6,742 bases of DNA from positions 1-6,742 of the forward strand of contig JASHUO010000127.1 in assembly GCA_030039975.1 (NCBI GenBank), written 5' to 3'. The stretch is from Alphaproteobacteria bacterium (GTDB lineage: Bacteria; Pseudomonadota; Alphaproteobacteria; ATCC43930; CGMCC-115725). Below are positions 1-6,164 of this stretch, one piece after another. Position 1 is the stretch's first letter, and each line of letters opens with the position of its first letter. Position numbers and translations under genes: made by a program. The notes under the pieces were generated by a model, which saw only the letters and a program-made list of their open reading frames with translations, was not told the origin of the DNA and ran no database searches.

Positions 1-450
1 CGCGGCCCCTGGGCGGCACGGCGCGGCTTCGACACCATCGTGCAAAGCGCGAGCGGCATGGCGCTGATCGAGGGCGGCGGCAAGCCGCGCCTGATGCCGG
101 TCTCGGCGCTCGACTACATCAGCGGCTATCTCCTGGCGCTGGGCGCGATGGCGGCGCTCGGCCGCCGGGCGCGCGAGGGCGGAAGCTGGCGCGTCACCGT
201 CTCGCTGGCGCGCACCGGGCAATGGCTGTCCGACAAGGGGCTGTTCGACGCCGCCGCCATCGCCGGGCTTCCCCGCGAGCTGCCCGACGCGGAGATCATC
301 CGCTTGAGCCAGGAGACGCCCTCGCCGATGGGCCTCATCCGCCATCTGGCGCCGGCCGCGCAGATGTCGCTGACGCCACCGCACTGGGTAAGACCGCCGG
401 TGCCGCTCGGCCACGACGCGCCGGTCTGGCCGGAGCGCTTTCGTGAGTGA
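1..450 (+). CDS. CaiB/BaiF (family III) CoA-transferase, C-terminal part
   Basis: Only the last 149 residues are present; the 5' end lies before the window, and the frame is open from base 1 (reads RGPWAARRGFDTIVQSASGM). Family III CoA-transferases move CoA between carboxylic acids through aspartyl-CoA intermediates in the cytoplasm. Seen here are the C-terminal landmarks of the family: 'RGFDTIVQSASGM', then 'SALDYISGYLLALGAMAAL', 'GGSWRVTVSLARTGQWL', and a tail ending 'PPVPLGHDAPVWPERFRE'. The conserved DY-x-x-GY-x-A and V-x-VSLARTG segments make the family call secure. The catalytic aspartate would be further upstream, so the substrate cannot be read. The gene ends with TGA at 448-450 and converges on aas, with a large palindrome between the two stops. 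An internal GTG at 40 gives an apparent shorter ORF but is not a likely start, because the homologous sequence continues upstream of it. Confidence 0.9.
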   Translation, partial: RGPWAARRGFDTIVQSASGMALIEGGGKPRLMPVSALDYISGYLLALGAMAALGRRAREGGSWRVTVSLARTGQWLSDKGLFDAAAIAGLPRELPDAEIIRLSQETPSPMGLIRHLAPAAQMSLTPPHWVRPPVPLGHDAPVWPERFRE

Positions 451-452
451 TG

Positions 453-560
453 GAAGGGGGATATGGGGATGACTGGGGATAGGGGGATCAGGGTGAACGC
501 GCCTTCGGCGCGATAACGAAAAAATCCCCCTATCCCCACTTATCCCCTCATCCCCTTTTC
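453..560. terminator. Large imperfect G-rich/C-rich palindrome between convergent genes, putative bidirectional terminator
   Basis: The gap between two converging stop codons is almost entirely an inverted repeat. The perfect core is 15 bp, TGGGGATAGGGGGAT at 474-488 against its reverse complement at 524-538. Imperfect pairing continues outward from about 453 to 560 (GAAGGGGGATATGGGGATGAC against GAAAAGGGGATGAGGGGATAAG read on the other strand). Inside the loop sits a second perfect 6-bp hairpin, CGCGCC-TTC-GGCGCG (498-512). An A6 run at 519-524 would read as T6 on the minus strand, after the G-rich arm of the aas transcript. The position suggests transcription termination for both genes; this is inference, because no ordinary hairpin plus U-tract is present on the plus strand. 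It could equally be a member of a dispersed intergenic repeat family. Confidence 0.6.
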
Positions 561-561
561 T

Positions 562-3500
562 CTACCTGCCGCCAACGCGCGGCGCCGATGCCGGCATTCG
601 CTCCTCTGCCAGCGCGCGCACCGCGGGGTAGTCGGGTTTGCCGGTGGCGAGCAGGGGCAGCTTCGCCACCGTCATCAGGCTGCGCGGCACCGTTACCTCG
701 GCGGCGCCATGCGCCCGCGCAGCGGCGAGCAGCGCGTCGACGCTGGCATTCTTCTCCTCGGTGACCAGCACGAGCTGCTCGCCCTTGCGCGGATCGGGCA
801 GCGCGATGACCGCGTGATGCGCCTCGGGCCACAGCGACGCCGCCAGCGCTTCGGCCGCGCCGAGCGACACCATCTCGCCGCCGATCTTGGCAAAGCGCCG
901 GGCGCGGCCGAGGATGGTGACGTAACCCTCGGCGTCGATGGTGACGATGTCGCCGGTGTCGTACCAGCCGCCCGGCAGCCCTTGGATGGCGCCGGCATGG
1001 TCGGGATCGAGATAGCCCAGCATGACATTGGGGCCGGAAACGAAGAGGCGGCCGCCGTCGAGGCCCTCGACCGGCTCGAGCCGCCAGGCAATGCCGGGCA
1101 GCATGCGGCCGACCGTGCCGGGCTTGAAATGCATCGGCGTGTTGGTCGCGAGCACCGGCCCGGTTTCGGTCGCGCCATAGCCTTCGAGGATGCGCAAGCC
1201 GAAGCGCTCCATCCATTGCCGCCGCGTCTCGTCGCGGATTCTCTCGGCGCCGGCGAAGACATAGCGCACGCTGAAGAAATCATAGGGATTGCCGGCCCGG
1301 GCGTAGCCCGCGAGGAAGGTATCGGTGCCGAACAGGATGGTAGCGTTCACGTTGTAGGCGAGGCTCGGCACGATCCGGTAATGCAGCGGTGAGGGATAGA
1401 GGAAAATCCGCACGCCATTGATGAGCGGCAGCACCAAGCCGCCGGTGAGGCCGAAGGCGTGGAACAGCGGCAGTGCGTTGAACGCCAGGTCGGCCGGTGA
1501 GAAATCGACGCGCGCCGCGAGCTGCTGGCAATTGGCGATGATGTTGCGGTGGCTGAGCGCGACGCCTTTGGGCGTCCCCTCCGAGCCCGAGGTGAAGAGC
1601 ACGATGGCGGGGTCGCCGGGTCGTGCACCCCGACGGCGATAGAGGCTCCGCGCGAAGCGGGCGCGGGCCAGGCCGGCGAGACGCTCGACCGTGCCGATGG
1701 CCTCCCGCATATCCTCGAGATAAAGGATGCGCCGCCCTTCGCTCAGCGTGGCCACGGCGGCGTCGAGCCGCGCGCGCTCGATGAAGCGGCGCGAGGTGAT
1801 GATGGTGCGGATTTGCGCGAGGCGGCAGGCGCTCGCCATCGGTCCGGCGCCGCTGGAGTAGTTGAGCATCGCCGGAACCGCGCCGGCGACATGAAGCGCG
1901 AAGAAGCTCACCGCCGTCGCCGCGGCGTTGGGCAGCAGCAGCCCGATCCGCTCGCCTCTCTCGCTCAGCGCCTCGAACCGGCGCCCGAGCACGAAGCTGC
2001 CGGCGATCAAGCGGCCATAGCTCAGCGGTCGCCGCTCGATATCGTCGATCACGAGGTGAGCGCTGCCATGCACGGCGCGCGCATCGAGCAGCGCGTCGAA
2101 CAGCGTCTTTTCGATATCGGCCGTGGCGAAGATCATCGACGACATGACGTCGTAGAGCCGGCGGCCGATCGCGTGCCGGCGTCGTCGCCCCTTGAGCTCC
2201 GGCGGCAGACGAATCTGCTGCGGCTCTTCGATGGCGATGGTGATCTTGGGAAACCAGCGGCGGCGCAGCTTGCCCTTGAGCCGCGAGAAGATGGTGTATT
2301 GCGGGCCCTCGAGGCGCACCGGCAGGATCGCCGCCTTGGCCTTGTCGGCGATCATCGCCGGCCCTTCATAGATCTTCATCAGGGCGCCGGTGACGGTGAT
2401 GCGGCCTTCGGGGAAGATGACGCACCGCCGGCCTTGCTCGACGGCGTGGATCAGCGTCTTGGCGGCGAACGGCTTGGTCGGGTCGATCGGCACCCAATCG
2501 ACGAAGCCGAGAAAGGGCTTGGCCCACCAGGCGGCGGCGCGCACCGTGTCGATGGCGAAAGCGGGCCGGCCCGGCAGGAAGGCGGCGAGCAGCACGCCGT
2601 CCATGAAGGAGAGGTGGTTGGCGACGATCACCACCCGCTCGCCCGCCTTGTCATAATTCTCGATCCCGCTGATCTCGACGCGGTAGGCGAGGCGCAGGAC
2701 ACCGGCGAGCAGCGTCTTCAGGATCTCGCCGGGCACGAGGCGCAGGACGACGACCGCCGCCGCCGCGTTGAGAATGCCGACGACCAGGAACACCGCCGGC
2801 ACCGAAAGGCCGAGCTTCAGCATGATCGCACTCACCGCGCCCGAGGCGACGATGAAGAGCGCGTTCATCACATTGTTGGCGGCGACGACGCGCGAGCGGT
2901 GGCTCTCCTCGGCGCGCGCTTGCAGCAGGGCGTAAAGCGGCACGGTGAAAATCCCGCCGCACACCGCGATCATGAAGAGATCGACGCTGAGCCGCCAATT
3001 CGCGGCATGGGTGAGGAATTGACCGACGCCGATCAGCGCGTCGCCGCTGCCGCCGCCGGCGCGCATGCTTGCCGCATAGAGATCGAGCGTGAAGAGTGTC
3101 ATGCCGACCGCGCCCAAGGGGGCGAGGCGCGCGCTCACCTCGCCGCGCAGCAAACGGCCGCAGAGCATGGCGCCGGCGCCGATACCGATCGAGAACATGG
3201 CGAGGAACAGCGTCTCGACGCTGGCATCGGCGCCGAGCGTGACCTTGGCATAGGTCGGAAACTGCGACAGGAAGATGGCGCCGACCAGCCAGAACCAGGA
3301 GATCGCGAGGATTGAGAGCCAGAGCACGCGCCGCGCCTTGGCAAAGCGCAGGATCGCCATGGTCTCGGCCCAGATGTTGGGATTGATGCGCAGATCGGGC
3401 GCAGCGCGGCCGGCGCGCGGGATCATCAGGCTCGCCAGCCAGCCGCCCGCGGCAAAGGCCAGCAGCACCGCCGAGACGATCGCCTTGCCGCCCGGCGCCA

Positions 3501-4014
3501 GGATGAGAAGCCCGCCCGCGATGGTGCCGAGCAGGATGGCGATGAAGGTGCCGGCCTCGATCAGCGCGTTGCCGCCCATGAGCTCTTGCGGCGCCAGCAG
3601 GTTCGGCAGGATGCCGTATTTGACTGGGCCGAAGAACGTCGCCTGGACGCCGAGCAGGAACAGGACGGCGAGCTCGAAATAGACGAAGGCCGCGCCGCCG
3701 AGCGCGAAGCCAGCGCCGGCGAGCAGCATCACGCCGACTTCCCAGAGCTTGACGTAGCGCACCAGCGCCGCCTTCTCGAATTTGTCGGCAAGCTGCCCCG
3801 CGGTCGCCGAGGCGATGAAATAGGGCGCGATGAAGATGGCGGTGGCGATGGCGACGACGATCTTGGTCGTCACCGGGTCGGTGAAGGCGCGATAGGTGAC
3901 CAGGGTCACCAGCGCGGTCTTCAGCAGATTGTCGTTCACCGCGCCCAGGAACTGGGTGACGAAGAGCGGCAGAAAGCGCCGGGTCCTCAGAAGGTGAAGC
4001 TGCGGCTCGGCCAT
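562..4014 (-). CDS. aas: Fused lysophospholipid transporter / 2-acyl-GPE acyltransferase / acyl-ACP synthetase (LplT-Aas)
   Basis: This is a 1150-residue inner-membrane protein for lysophospholipid recycling. Residues about 8-430 are a multi-pass MFS domain like LplT, with 'VTQFLGAVNDN' near the start and a 'GQLADKFEKA' loop; LplT flips lysophospholipids inward. Residues about 432-605 are a PlsC-type acyltransferase with the HX4D motif 'NHLSFMDG' (H467, D472) and 'FPEGRIT' (534-540). Residues about 640-1130 are an AMP-forming acyl-ACP synthetase: 'TSGSEGTPKG' (808-817), 'PLHYRIVP', 'EGYGATETGP', 'WYDTGD' (1018-1022), 'RFAKIGGEMVSL', and the late lysine in 'TGKPDY' (K1126). From memory, motifs and order match E. 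coli Aas closely. E. coli has separate LplT (about 400 residues) and Aas (about 720), so the length fits a fusion. The ATG at 4014 is chosen because earlier in-frame codons run through an intergenic repeat. No good Shine-Dalgarno is visible. All key motifs are intact. Confidence 0.93.
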   Translation of the reverse strand: MAEPQLHLLRTRRFLPLFVTQFLGAVNDNLLKTALVTLVTYRAFTDPVTTKIVVAIATAIFIAPYFIASATAGQLADKFEKAALVRYVKLWEVGVMLLAGAGFALGGAAFVYFELAVLFLLGVQATFFGPVKYGILPNLLAPQELMGGNALIEAGTFIAILLGTIAGGLLILAPGGKAIVSAVLLAFAAGGWLASLMIPRAGRAAPDLRINPNIWAETMAILRFAKARRVLWLSILAISWFWLVGAIFLSQFPTYAKVTLGADASVETLFLAMFSIGIGAGAMLCGRLLRGEVSARLAPLGAVGMTLFTLDLYAASMRAGGGSGDALIGVGQFLTHAANWRLSVDLFMIAVCGGIFTVPLYALLQARAEESHRSRVVAANNVMNALFIVASGAVSAIMLKLGLSVPAVFLVVGILNAAAAVVVLRLVPGEILKTLLAGVLRLAYRVEISGIENYDKAGERVVIVANHLSFMDGVLLAAFLPGRPAFAIDTVRAAAWWAKPFLGFVDWVPIDPTKPFAAKTLIHAVEQGRRCVIFPEGRITVTGALMKIYEGPAMIADKAKAAILPVRLEGPQYTIFSRLKGKLRRRWFPKITIAIEEPQQIRLPPELKGRRRRHAIGRRLYDVMSSMIFATADIEKTLFDALLDARAVHGSAHLVIDDIERRPLSYGRLIAGSFVLGRRFEALSERGERIGLLLPNAAATAVSFFALHVAGAVPAMLNYSSGAGPMASACRLAQIRTIITSRRFIERARLDAAVATLSEGRRILYLEDMREAIGTVERLAGLARARFARSLYRRRGARPGDPAIVLFTSGSEGTPKGVALSHRNIIANCQQLAARVDFSPADLAFNALPLFHAFGLTGGLVLPLINGVRIFLYPSPLHYRIVPSLAYNVNATILFGTDTFLAGYARAGNPYDFFSVRYVFAGAERIRDETRRQWMERFGLRILEGYGATETGPVLATNTPMHFKPGTVGRMLPGIAWRLEPVEGLDGGRLFVSGPNVMLGYLDPDHAGAIQGLPGGWYDTGDIVTIDAEGYVTILGRARRFAKIGGEMVSLGAAEALAASLWPEAHHAVIALPDPRKGEQLVLVTEEKNASVDALLAAARAHGAAEVTVPRSLMTVAKLPLLATGKPDYPAVRALAEERMPASAPRVGGR

Positions 4015-4074
4015 GGGAGAGAATCGTGCCGTGGGAAAGGATGTGACGACCGGGATTCTAACCTCTTTTCCGCC

Positions 4075-4094
4075 GTCCCCGCGAAAGCGGGGAC
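4075..4094. repeat. GAAA-loop dispersed palindrome, copy 1
   Basis: This is a perfect 8-bp inverted repeat, GTCCCCGC and GCGGGGAC, around a GAAA tetraloop. It matches the short palindromic repeat widespread between genes in alphaproteobacteria (GTCATTCCCGCGAAAGCGGGAATCC-type), recognised from general knowledge and not from a search. It lies in the 399-bp gap between the divergent genes aas and the DUF2189 gene and would be transcribed as part of the aas leader. With the oppositely oriented copy at 4137-4154 it seems to form the two ends of one composite element of roughly 80 bp. Confidence 0.8.
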
Positions 4095-4136
4095 CCAGAG
4101 CAACGCGCTCCTCTCGTCGGGGCTGAAGTTCCTGGA

Positions 4137-4154
4137 TGCCCGCTTTCGTGGGCA
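4137..4154. repeat. GAAA-loop dispersed palindrome, copy 2, inverted orientation
   Basis: TGCCC and GGGCA arms, extended by a C-G pair and a G-T wobble, enclose a TTTC loop, which is GAAA on the minus strand. It is preceded by CCTGGA, the usual flank of this repeat family. It faces copy 1 at 4075-4094, so the pair reads as a head-to-head composite palindromic element about 80 bp long (about 4072-4158). Both copies sit upstream of the aas start codon. Confidence 0.7.
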
Positions 4155-4226
4155 AGGCGGAACTTGAGACAGGGCGTCGCTGCGCGCTTTGTACACGGTG
4201 GCTCTTTCGCGTGGCAGATTCGAAAA

Positions 4227-4255
4227 ACTATAGCAAAATCAAAGTATTCCGTCAT
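4227..4255 (-). promoter_or_regulatory. Candidate sigma-70-type promoter for aas
   Basis: On the minus strand the hexamer ATGACG (4255-4250) shares TGAC with the TTGACA consensus. It is followed by a 17-bp spacer and TATAGT (4232-4227), which is 5 of 6 against TATAAT. The surrounding 4219-4250 is the only clearly AT-rich stretch in the window, which supports a promoter. Transcription would begin near 4220 and give a leader of about 200 nt carrying repeat copies 1 and 2 before the aas ATG at 4014. The -35 box is made of repeat copy 3. This is pattern matching only; alphaproteobacterial promoters often diverge from the consensus. Confidence 0.35.
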
Positions 4256-4276
4256 TCCCGCGAAAGCCGGAATCGA
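4250..4276. repeat. GAAA-loop dispersed palindrome, copy 3
   Basis: CGTCATTCCCGC-GAAA-GCCGGAATCG: the arms ATTCCCGC (4254-4261) and GCCGGAAT (4266-4273) pair with a single C-C mismatch around a GAAA loop. It has the same family signature and plus-strand orientation as copy 1, but the AT-containing ATTCC variant. No opposing partner was found downstream before the DUF2189 gene, so it looks like a solitary or half element. Its first bases also form the candidate -35 box of an aas promoter. Confidence 0.75.
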
Positions 4277-4401
4277 TCCGGTGCCAAGGCATCGTCTTGG
4301 TGTATGATTGCGGGAACGGCGGGTCGCAGCTCTCTCGTGGCTGGCGGCCGGATCGGGCACGTCGACACGAGACGGGTCGCGGCCCTCGAACCCTTGGTTC
4401 G

Positions 4402-4408
4402 GGAGGAG
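4402..4408 (+). promoter_or_regulatory. Ribosome binding site deciding the DUF2189 start
   Basis: GGAGGAG ends 5 nt before the ATG at 4414. This strong Shine-Dalgarno selects that ATG over an in-frame upstream GTG at 4297, whose extra 39 codons encode a low-complexity, non-hydrophobic stretch from the intergenic region. Confidence 0.85.
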
Positions 4409-4413
4409 CACCT

Positions 4414-5283
4414 ATGGCGACGACCATTCGCAACCCCATCGAGTGGGTATCGGATCAATTCCGGCTGGCCGGTCTGGCGGTCGAGTCGGCCGGCCGCGCG
4501 ATCGGCGAAACGCAGGAAGATGTGCGGACGCCGCTGCTGACGATCCGCCGCATCACCATCACCGATCTGGGCGAGGTTCTGGCCCGCGGCCTCGATGATT
4601 TCCGCAACTTCCGCACCGATGTGCTTTTCCTCTGCGTGATTTATCCGGTCCTCGGCCTTGTCCTGGCGCGGCTCGCTTTCGGCTATGGCATGGTGCCGCT
4701 GCTCTTCCCGCTCGCCTCCGGCTTTGCCCTGCTCGGCCCCTTCGCCGGTCTCGGCCTCTACGAGATGAGCCGGCGGCGGGAGCTCGGTGTCCACAGCGCC
4801 TGGCCCGATGCCTTCGGCGTCGTCGGCTCTCCCGCCTTCGGCAAGATCGCGGTGCTGGGCTTGCTGCTGGTCGCGATCTTCCTGCTCTGGCTGGCGGTGG
4901 CGCAGGCGATCTATTTCGCGACCTTCGGCTTGAAGCCGCCGGCATCGCTCATGGGCTTCGTCGGCGAAGTTCTCACCACCGGGGCAGGCTGGGCGCTGAT
5001 CGTCGTCGGCGTCGGTGTCGGCTTCCTCTTCGCCGTCCTGGTGCTGGCGATCGGTACCGTGTCCTTCCCGCTGCTGATCGACCGCGACGTGACGCTCGGC
5101 CGGGCGGTCTGGACCTCGGTCAATGCCTTTGCCGCCAACCCGGTGCCGATGGCGCTGTGGGGCCTCATCGTCGCCAGCGGGCTGGTGTTGGGCTCGATCC
5201 CGCTTCTGCTCGGATTGATCGTGGTGATGCCCGTCCTCGGCCACGCCACCTGGCATCTCTATCGCAAGCTGATTGCGGGCTGA
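4414..5283 (+). CDS. DUF2189 family integral membrane protein
   Basis: This 289-residue protein has a cytoplasm-like N-terminus of about 65 residues ('IRRITITDLGEVLARGLDDF'). Hydrophobic segments follow at roughly 69-88, 92-116, 143-170, 190-216 and 246-275. Family landmarks of DUF2189 include 'GPFAGLGLYEMSRRRELG' (108-125), 'FPLLIDRDVTLGRAVWTS' (218-235) followed by 'NPVPMALWG', and the C-terminal 'GHATWHLYRKL'. The biochemical function of DUF2189 proteins is not known to me, so none is assigned; the ordered polar loops (SRRRELG, IDRDVTLGRA) suggest more than a simple anchor. The start is set by GGAGGAG 5 nt upstream. The gene runs divergently from aas across a repeat-rich 399-bp gap. It is followed after 124 bp by the ferritin-like gene on the same strand, so co-transcription is possible, but a strong hairpin lies between them. 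Confidence 0.88.
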   Translation: MATTIRNPIEWVSDQFRLAGLAVESAGRAIGETQEDVRTPLLTIRRITITDLGEVLARGLDDFRNFRTDVLFLCVIYPVLGLVLARLAFGYGMVPLLFPLASGFALLGPFAGLGLYEMSRRRELGVHSAWPDAFGVVGSPAFGKIAVLGLLLVAIFLLWLAVAQAIYFATFGLKPPASLMGFVGEVLTTGAGWALIVVGVGVGFLFAVLVLAIGTVSFPLLIDRDVTLGRAVWTSVNAFAANPVPMALWGLIVASGLVLGSIPLLLGLIVVMPVLGHATWHLYRKLIAG

Positions 5284-5307
5284 TCGCGGCGAGCGATGCG
5301 CGTCAAG

Positions 5308-5331
5308 GCGCGGCGCCGCCGGGCGCCGCGC
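5308..5331. terminator. Perfect 10-bp all-GC hairpin between the DUF2189 and ferritin-like genes
   Basis: GCGCGGCGCC (5308-5317) and GGCGCCGCGC (5322-5331) are exact reverse complements separated by GCCG. The stem is entirely G-C pairs and begins 24 nt after the DUF2189 stop. No T-run follows on either strand, so it is not a classical intrinsic terminator. It may still pause polymerase, act with Rho, or protect the upstream mRNA from 3' decay. Chance palindromy is more likely at this GC content, but a 10-bp perfect stem with a 4-nt loop is still notable. Confidence 0.5.
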
Positions 5332-5395
5332 AATCCGCGGCTGAAGGCTGAGCCGCCAACGCGGCGCTGGCGTTGGTGCATCGGTCCCAGCATTC

Positions 5396-5402
5396 GGAGG
5401 AG
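5396..5402 (+). promoter_or_regulatory. Ribosome binding site of the ferritin-like gene
   Basis: GGAGGAG lies 5 nt before the ATG at 5408. Sequence and spacing are identical to the site of the preceding DUF2189 gene, which supports both starts and suggests both genes are well translated. Confidence 0.85.
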
Positions 5403-5407
5403 ACGAC

Positions 5408-5860
5408 ATGGTCACGACCGTCGGCACCGAGGACAAGCTCGACTCGCTGCTCACCGACCTTGTCCTGCTCGACCACGACGCCGTCCTCGCCTATGACGCC
5501 GCGATCGAGCGTCTCGGCACGGCCAATCACCGCTCGACCCTTGCCGGCTTTCGCCGCGATCATCTCCGCCACATCGAAGAGCTCGATGCCGCCCTCTCGG
5601 CCATGGGCAAGACGCCGCCCAAGGAAGGCGACATGAAGGCTTTATTGACCCAAGGCAAGGTCGTTCTCGCCGGCCTGGTCGGCGACAAGGCGATCCTCCG
5701 CGCCATGAAGACCAACGAAGACGACACGAACATCGCTTATGAGCGGGCGGTGCAACACCGTCATGCCTCGCCGGAGCTGCGGCGCACGCTCGAGAGCGGG
5801 CTCGCCGACGAGCGGCGCCACCGCGCCTGGTTGATCGAGACGATCGAGCGGCTGGCGTAA
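5408..5860 (+). CDS. Ferritin-like four-helix protein (DUF2383/PA2169-type)
   Basis: This 150-residue soluble protein is predicted to be almost all helical, with no signal peptide or membrane segment. Four helices can be drawn: about 8-36 ('LLTDLVLLDHDAVLAYDAAIERL'-like, D30), about 43-66 ('FRRDHLRHIEELDAAL', with H52, H55, E58), about 83-117 ('GDKAILRAMKTNEDD' then 'AYERAV', E104, E112) and about 123-149 ('LADERRHRAWLIETIERL', an E135-x-x-H138 pair). The 'AMGKTPPKEGDMKALL' loop and the helix order resemble DUF2383 proteins. The Glu/His placement, especially ExxH in the last helix, is what a di-metal ferritin-like centre would need, but helix 2 offers D/H rather than a clean ExxH. Iron binding or oxidase activity is therefore inference. 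DUF2383 members are often stress-related, with no settled function. The gene converges on acylphosphatase, with 13 bp between the stops and no obvious terminator. Confidence 0.82.
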   Translation: MVTTVGTEDKLDSLLTDLVLLDHDAVLAYDAAIERLGTANHRSTLAGFRRDHLRHIEELDAALSAMGKTPPKEGDMKALLTQGKVVLAGLVGDKAILRAMKTNEDDTNIAYERAVQHRHASPELRRTLESGLADERRHRAWLIETIERLA

Positions 5861-5873
5861 TCCAGACCGGCTC

Positions 5874-6155
5874 CTAAACCGTCGGGCGTTCGTGGAATCC
5901 GGCCGAGCCGTCATCCTCGGCGGGATGGCGCCTGAGCTCGCGCACTTCGGCGAGCGCCGGGCCTGAGGCGCAGGCTTCGACCATCGCCTCGACCGCGTCG
6001 CTGTCGCCGATGACGAGCGCCTCGACGCTGCCGTCCCCACGGTTCCGGACCCAGCCGCGCACGGCGCGGCGCCGCGCCTGGCGGCAGGTCCAGGCGCGGA
6101 AGCCGACGCCTTGAACGCGGCCGATGATGACGAGACGAAGCGCCAGCACCGCCAT
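5874..6155 (-). CDS. acyP: Acylphosphatase
   Basis: This 93-residue cytoplasmic enzyme hydrolyses the carboxyl-phosphate bond of acyl phosphates. Its length is normal for the family. The active-site loop 'GRVQGVGFR' spans residues 12-20 with catalytic R20, and 'GWVRNRGDGSVE' follows with catalytic N38. The remaining alpha/beta sandwich is present, although the C-terminus after 'VRELRRHPAEDDGSAGFHERPTV' is atypical in composition. The ATG at 6155 is preferred because it places the first strand 'LALRLVIIGRVQG' correctly; earlier in-frame codons overlap pccA in another frame. The gene begins 7 nt after the pccA stop and is almost certainly in the same operon and translationally coupled to it. 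Physiological substrates of bacterial acylphosphatases are unclear; see the separate finding on the carboxylase link. Confidence 0.92.
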   Translation of the reverse strand: MAVLALRLVIIGRVQGVGFRAWTCRQARRRAVRGWVRNRGDGSVEALVIGDSDAVEAMVEACASGPALAEVRELRRHPAEDDGSAGFHERPTV

Positions 6156-6160
6156 CGCCG

Positions 6161-6164
6161 CCTC
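6161..6164 (-). promoter_or_regulatory. Coupled ribosome binding site of acyP
   Basis: On the minus strand TGAGGCGGCG precedes the acyP ATG. GAGG (6164-6161) overlaps the pccA stop TGA (6165-6163) and lies 5 nt from the start codon. A ribosome finishing pccA would sit on this site, so expression of the two genes is probably linked. Confidence 0.65.

Noticed and set aside
1549..3315. 588-codon open frame on the plus strand, antisense to aas
   Set aside because: It lies wholly opposite an aas region with unmistakable catalytic motifs. Its product is a D/E/H/R-rich string without recognisable domains, the usual antisense shadow of high-GC coding sequence.
4075..4276. CRISPR-like array from the three similar palindromes
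   Set aside because: The copies are unequal in sequence, differ in orientation and have irregular spacing. They fit dispersed intergenic palindromic repeats, not CRISPR repeats, and no cas genes are present.
4303..4308. TATGAT as a -10 box for the DUF2189 gene
   Set aside because: It is 5 of 6 against the consensus, but no TTGACA-like hexamer is present 15-19 bp upstream and there is no extended -10 TG at the right place.
4252..5454. 400-codon open frame on the minus strand, antisense to the DUF2189 gene
   Set aside because: The translation is low-complexity, Q/E/R/D-rich and spans a repeat, a gene and an intergenic hairpin. The plus strand encodes a coherent membrane protein with a strong ribosome site.
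5861..5873. Possible terminator between the ferritin-like gene and acyP
   Set aside because: The 13-bp gap and adjoining bases show only a weak CCGG-type pairing and no T-run; nothing supportable.
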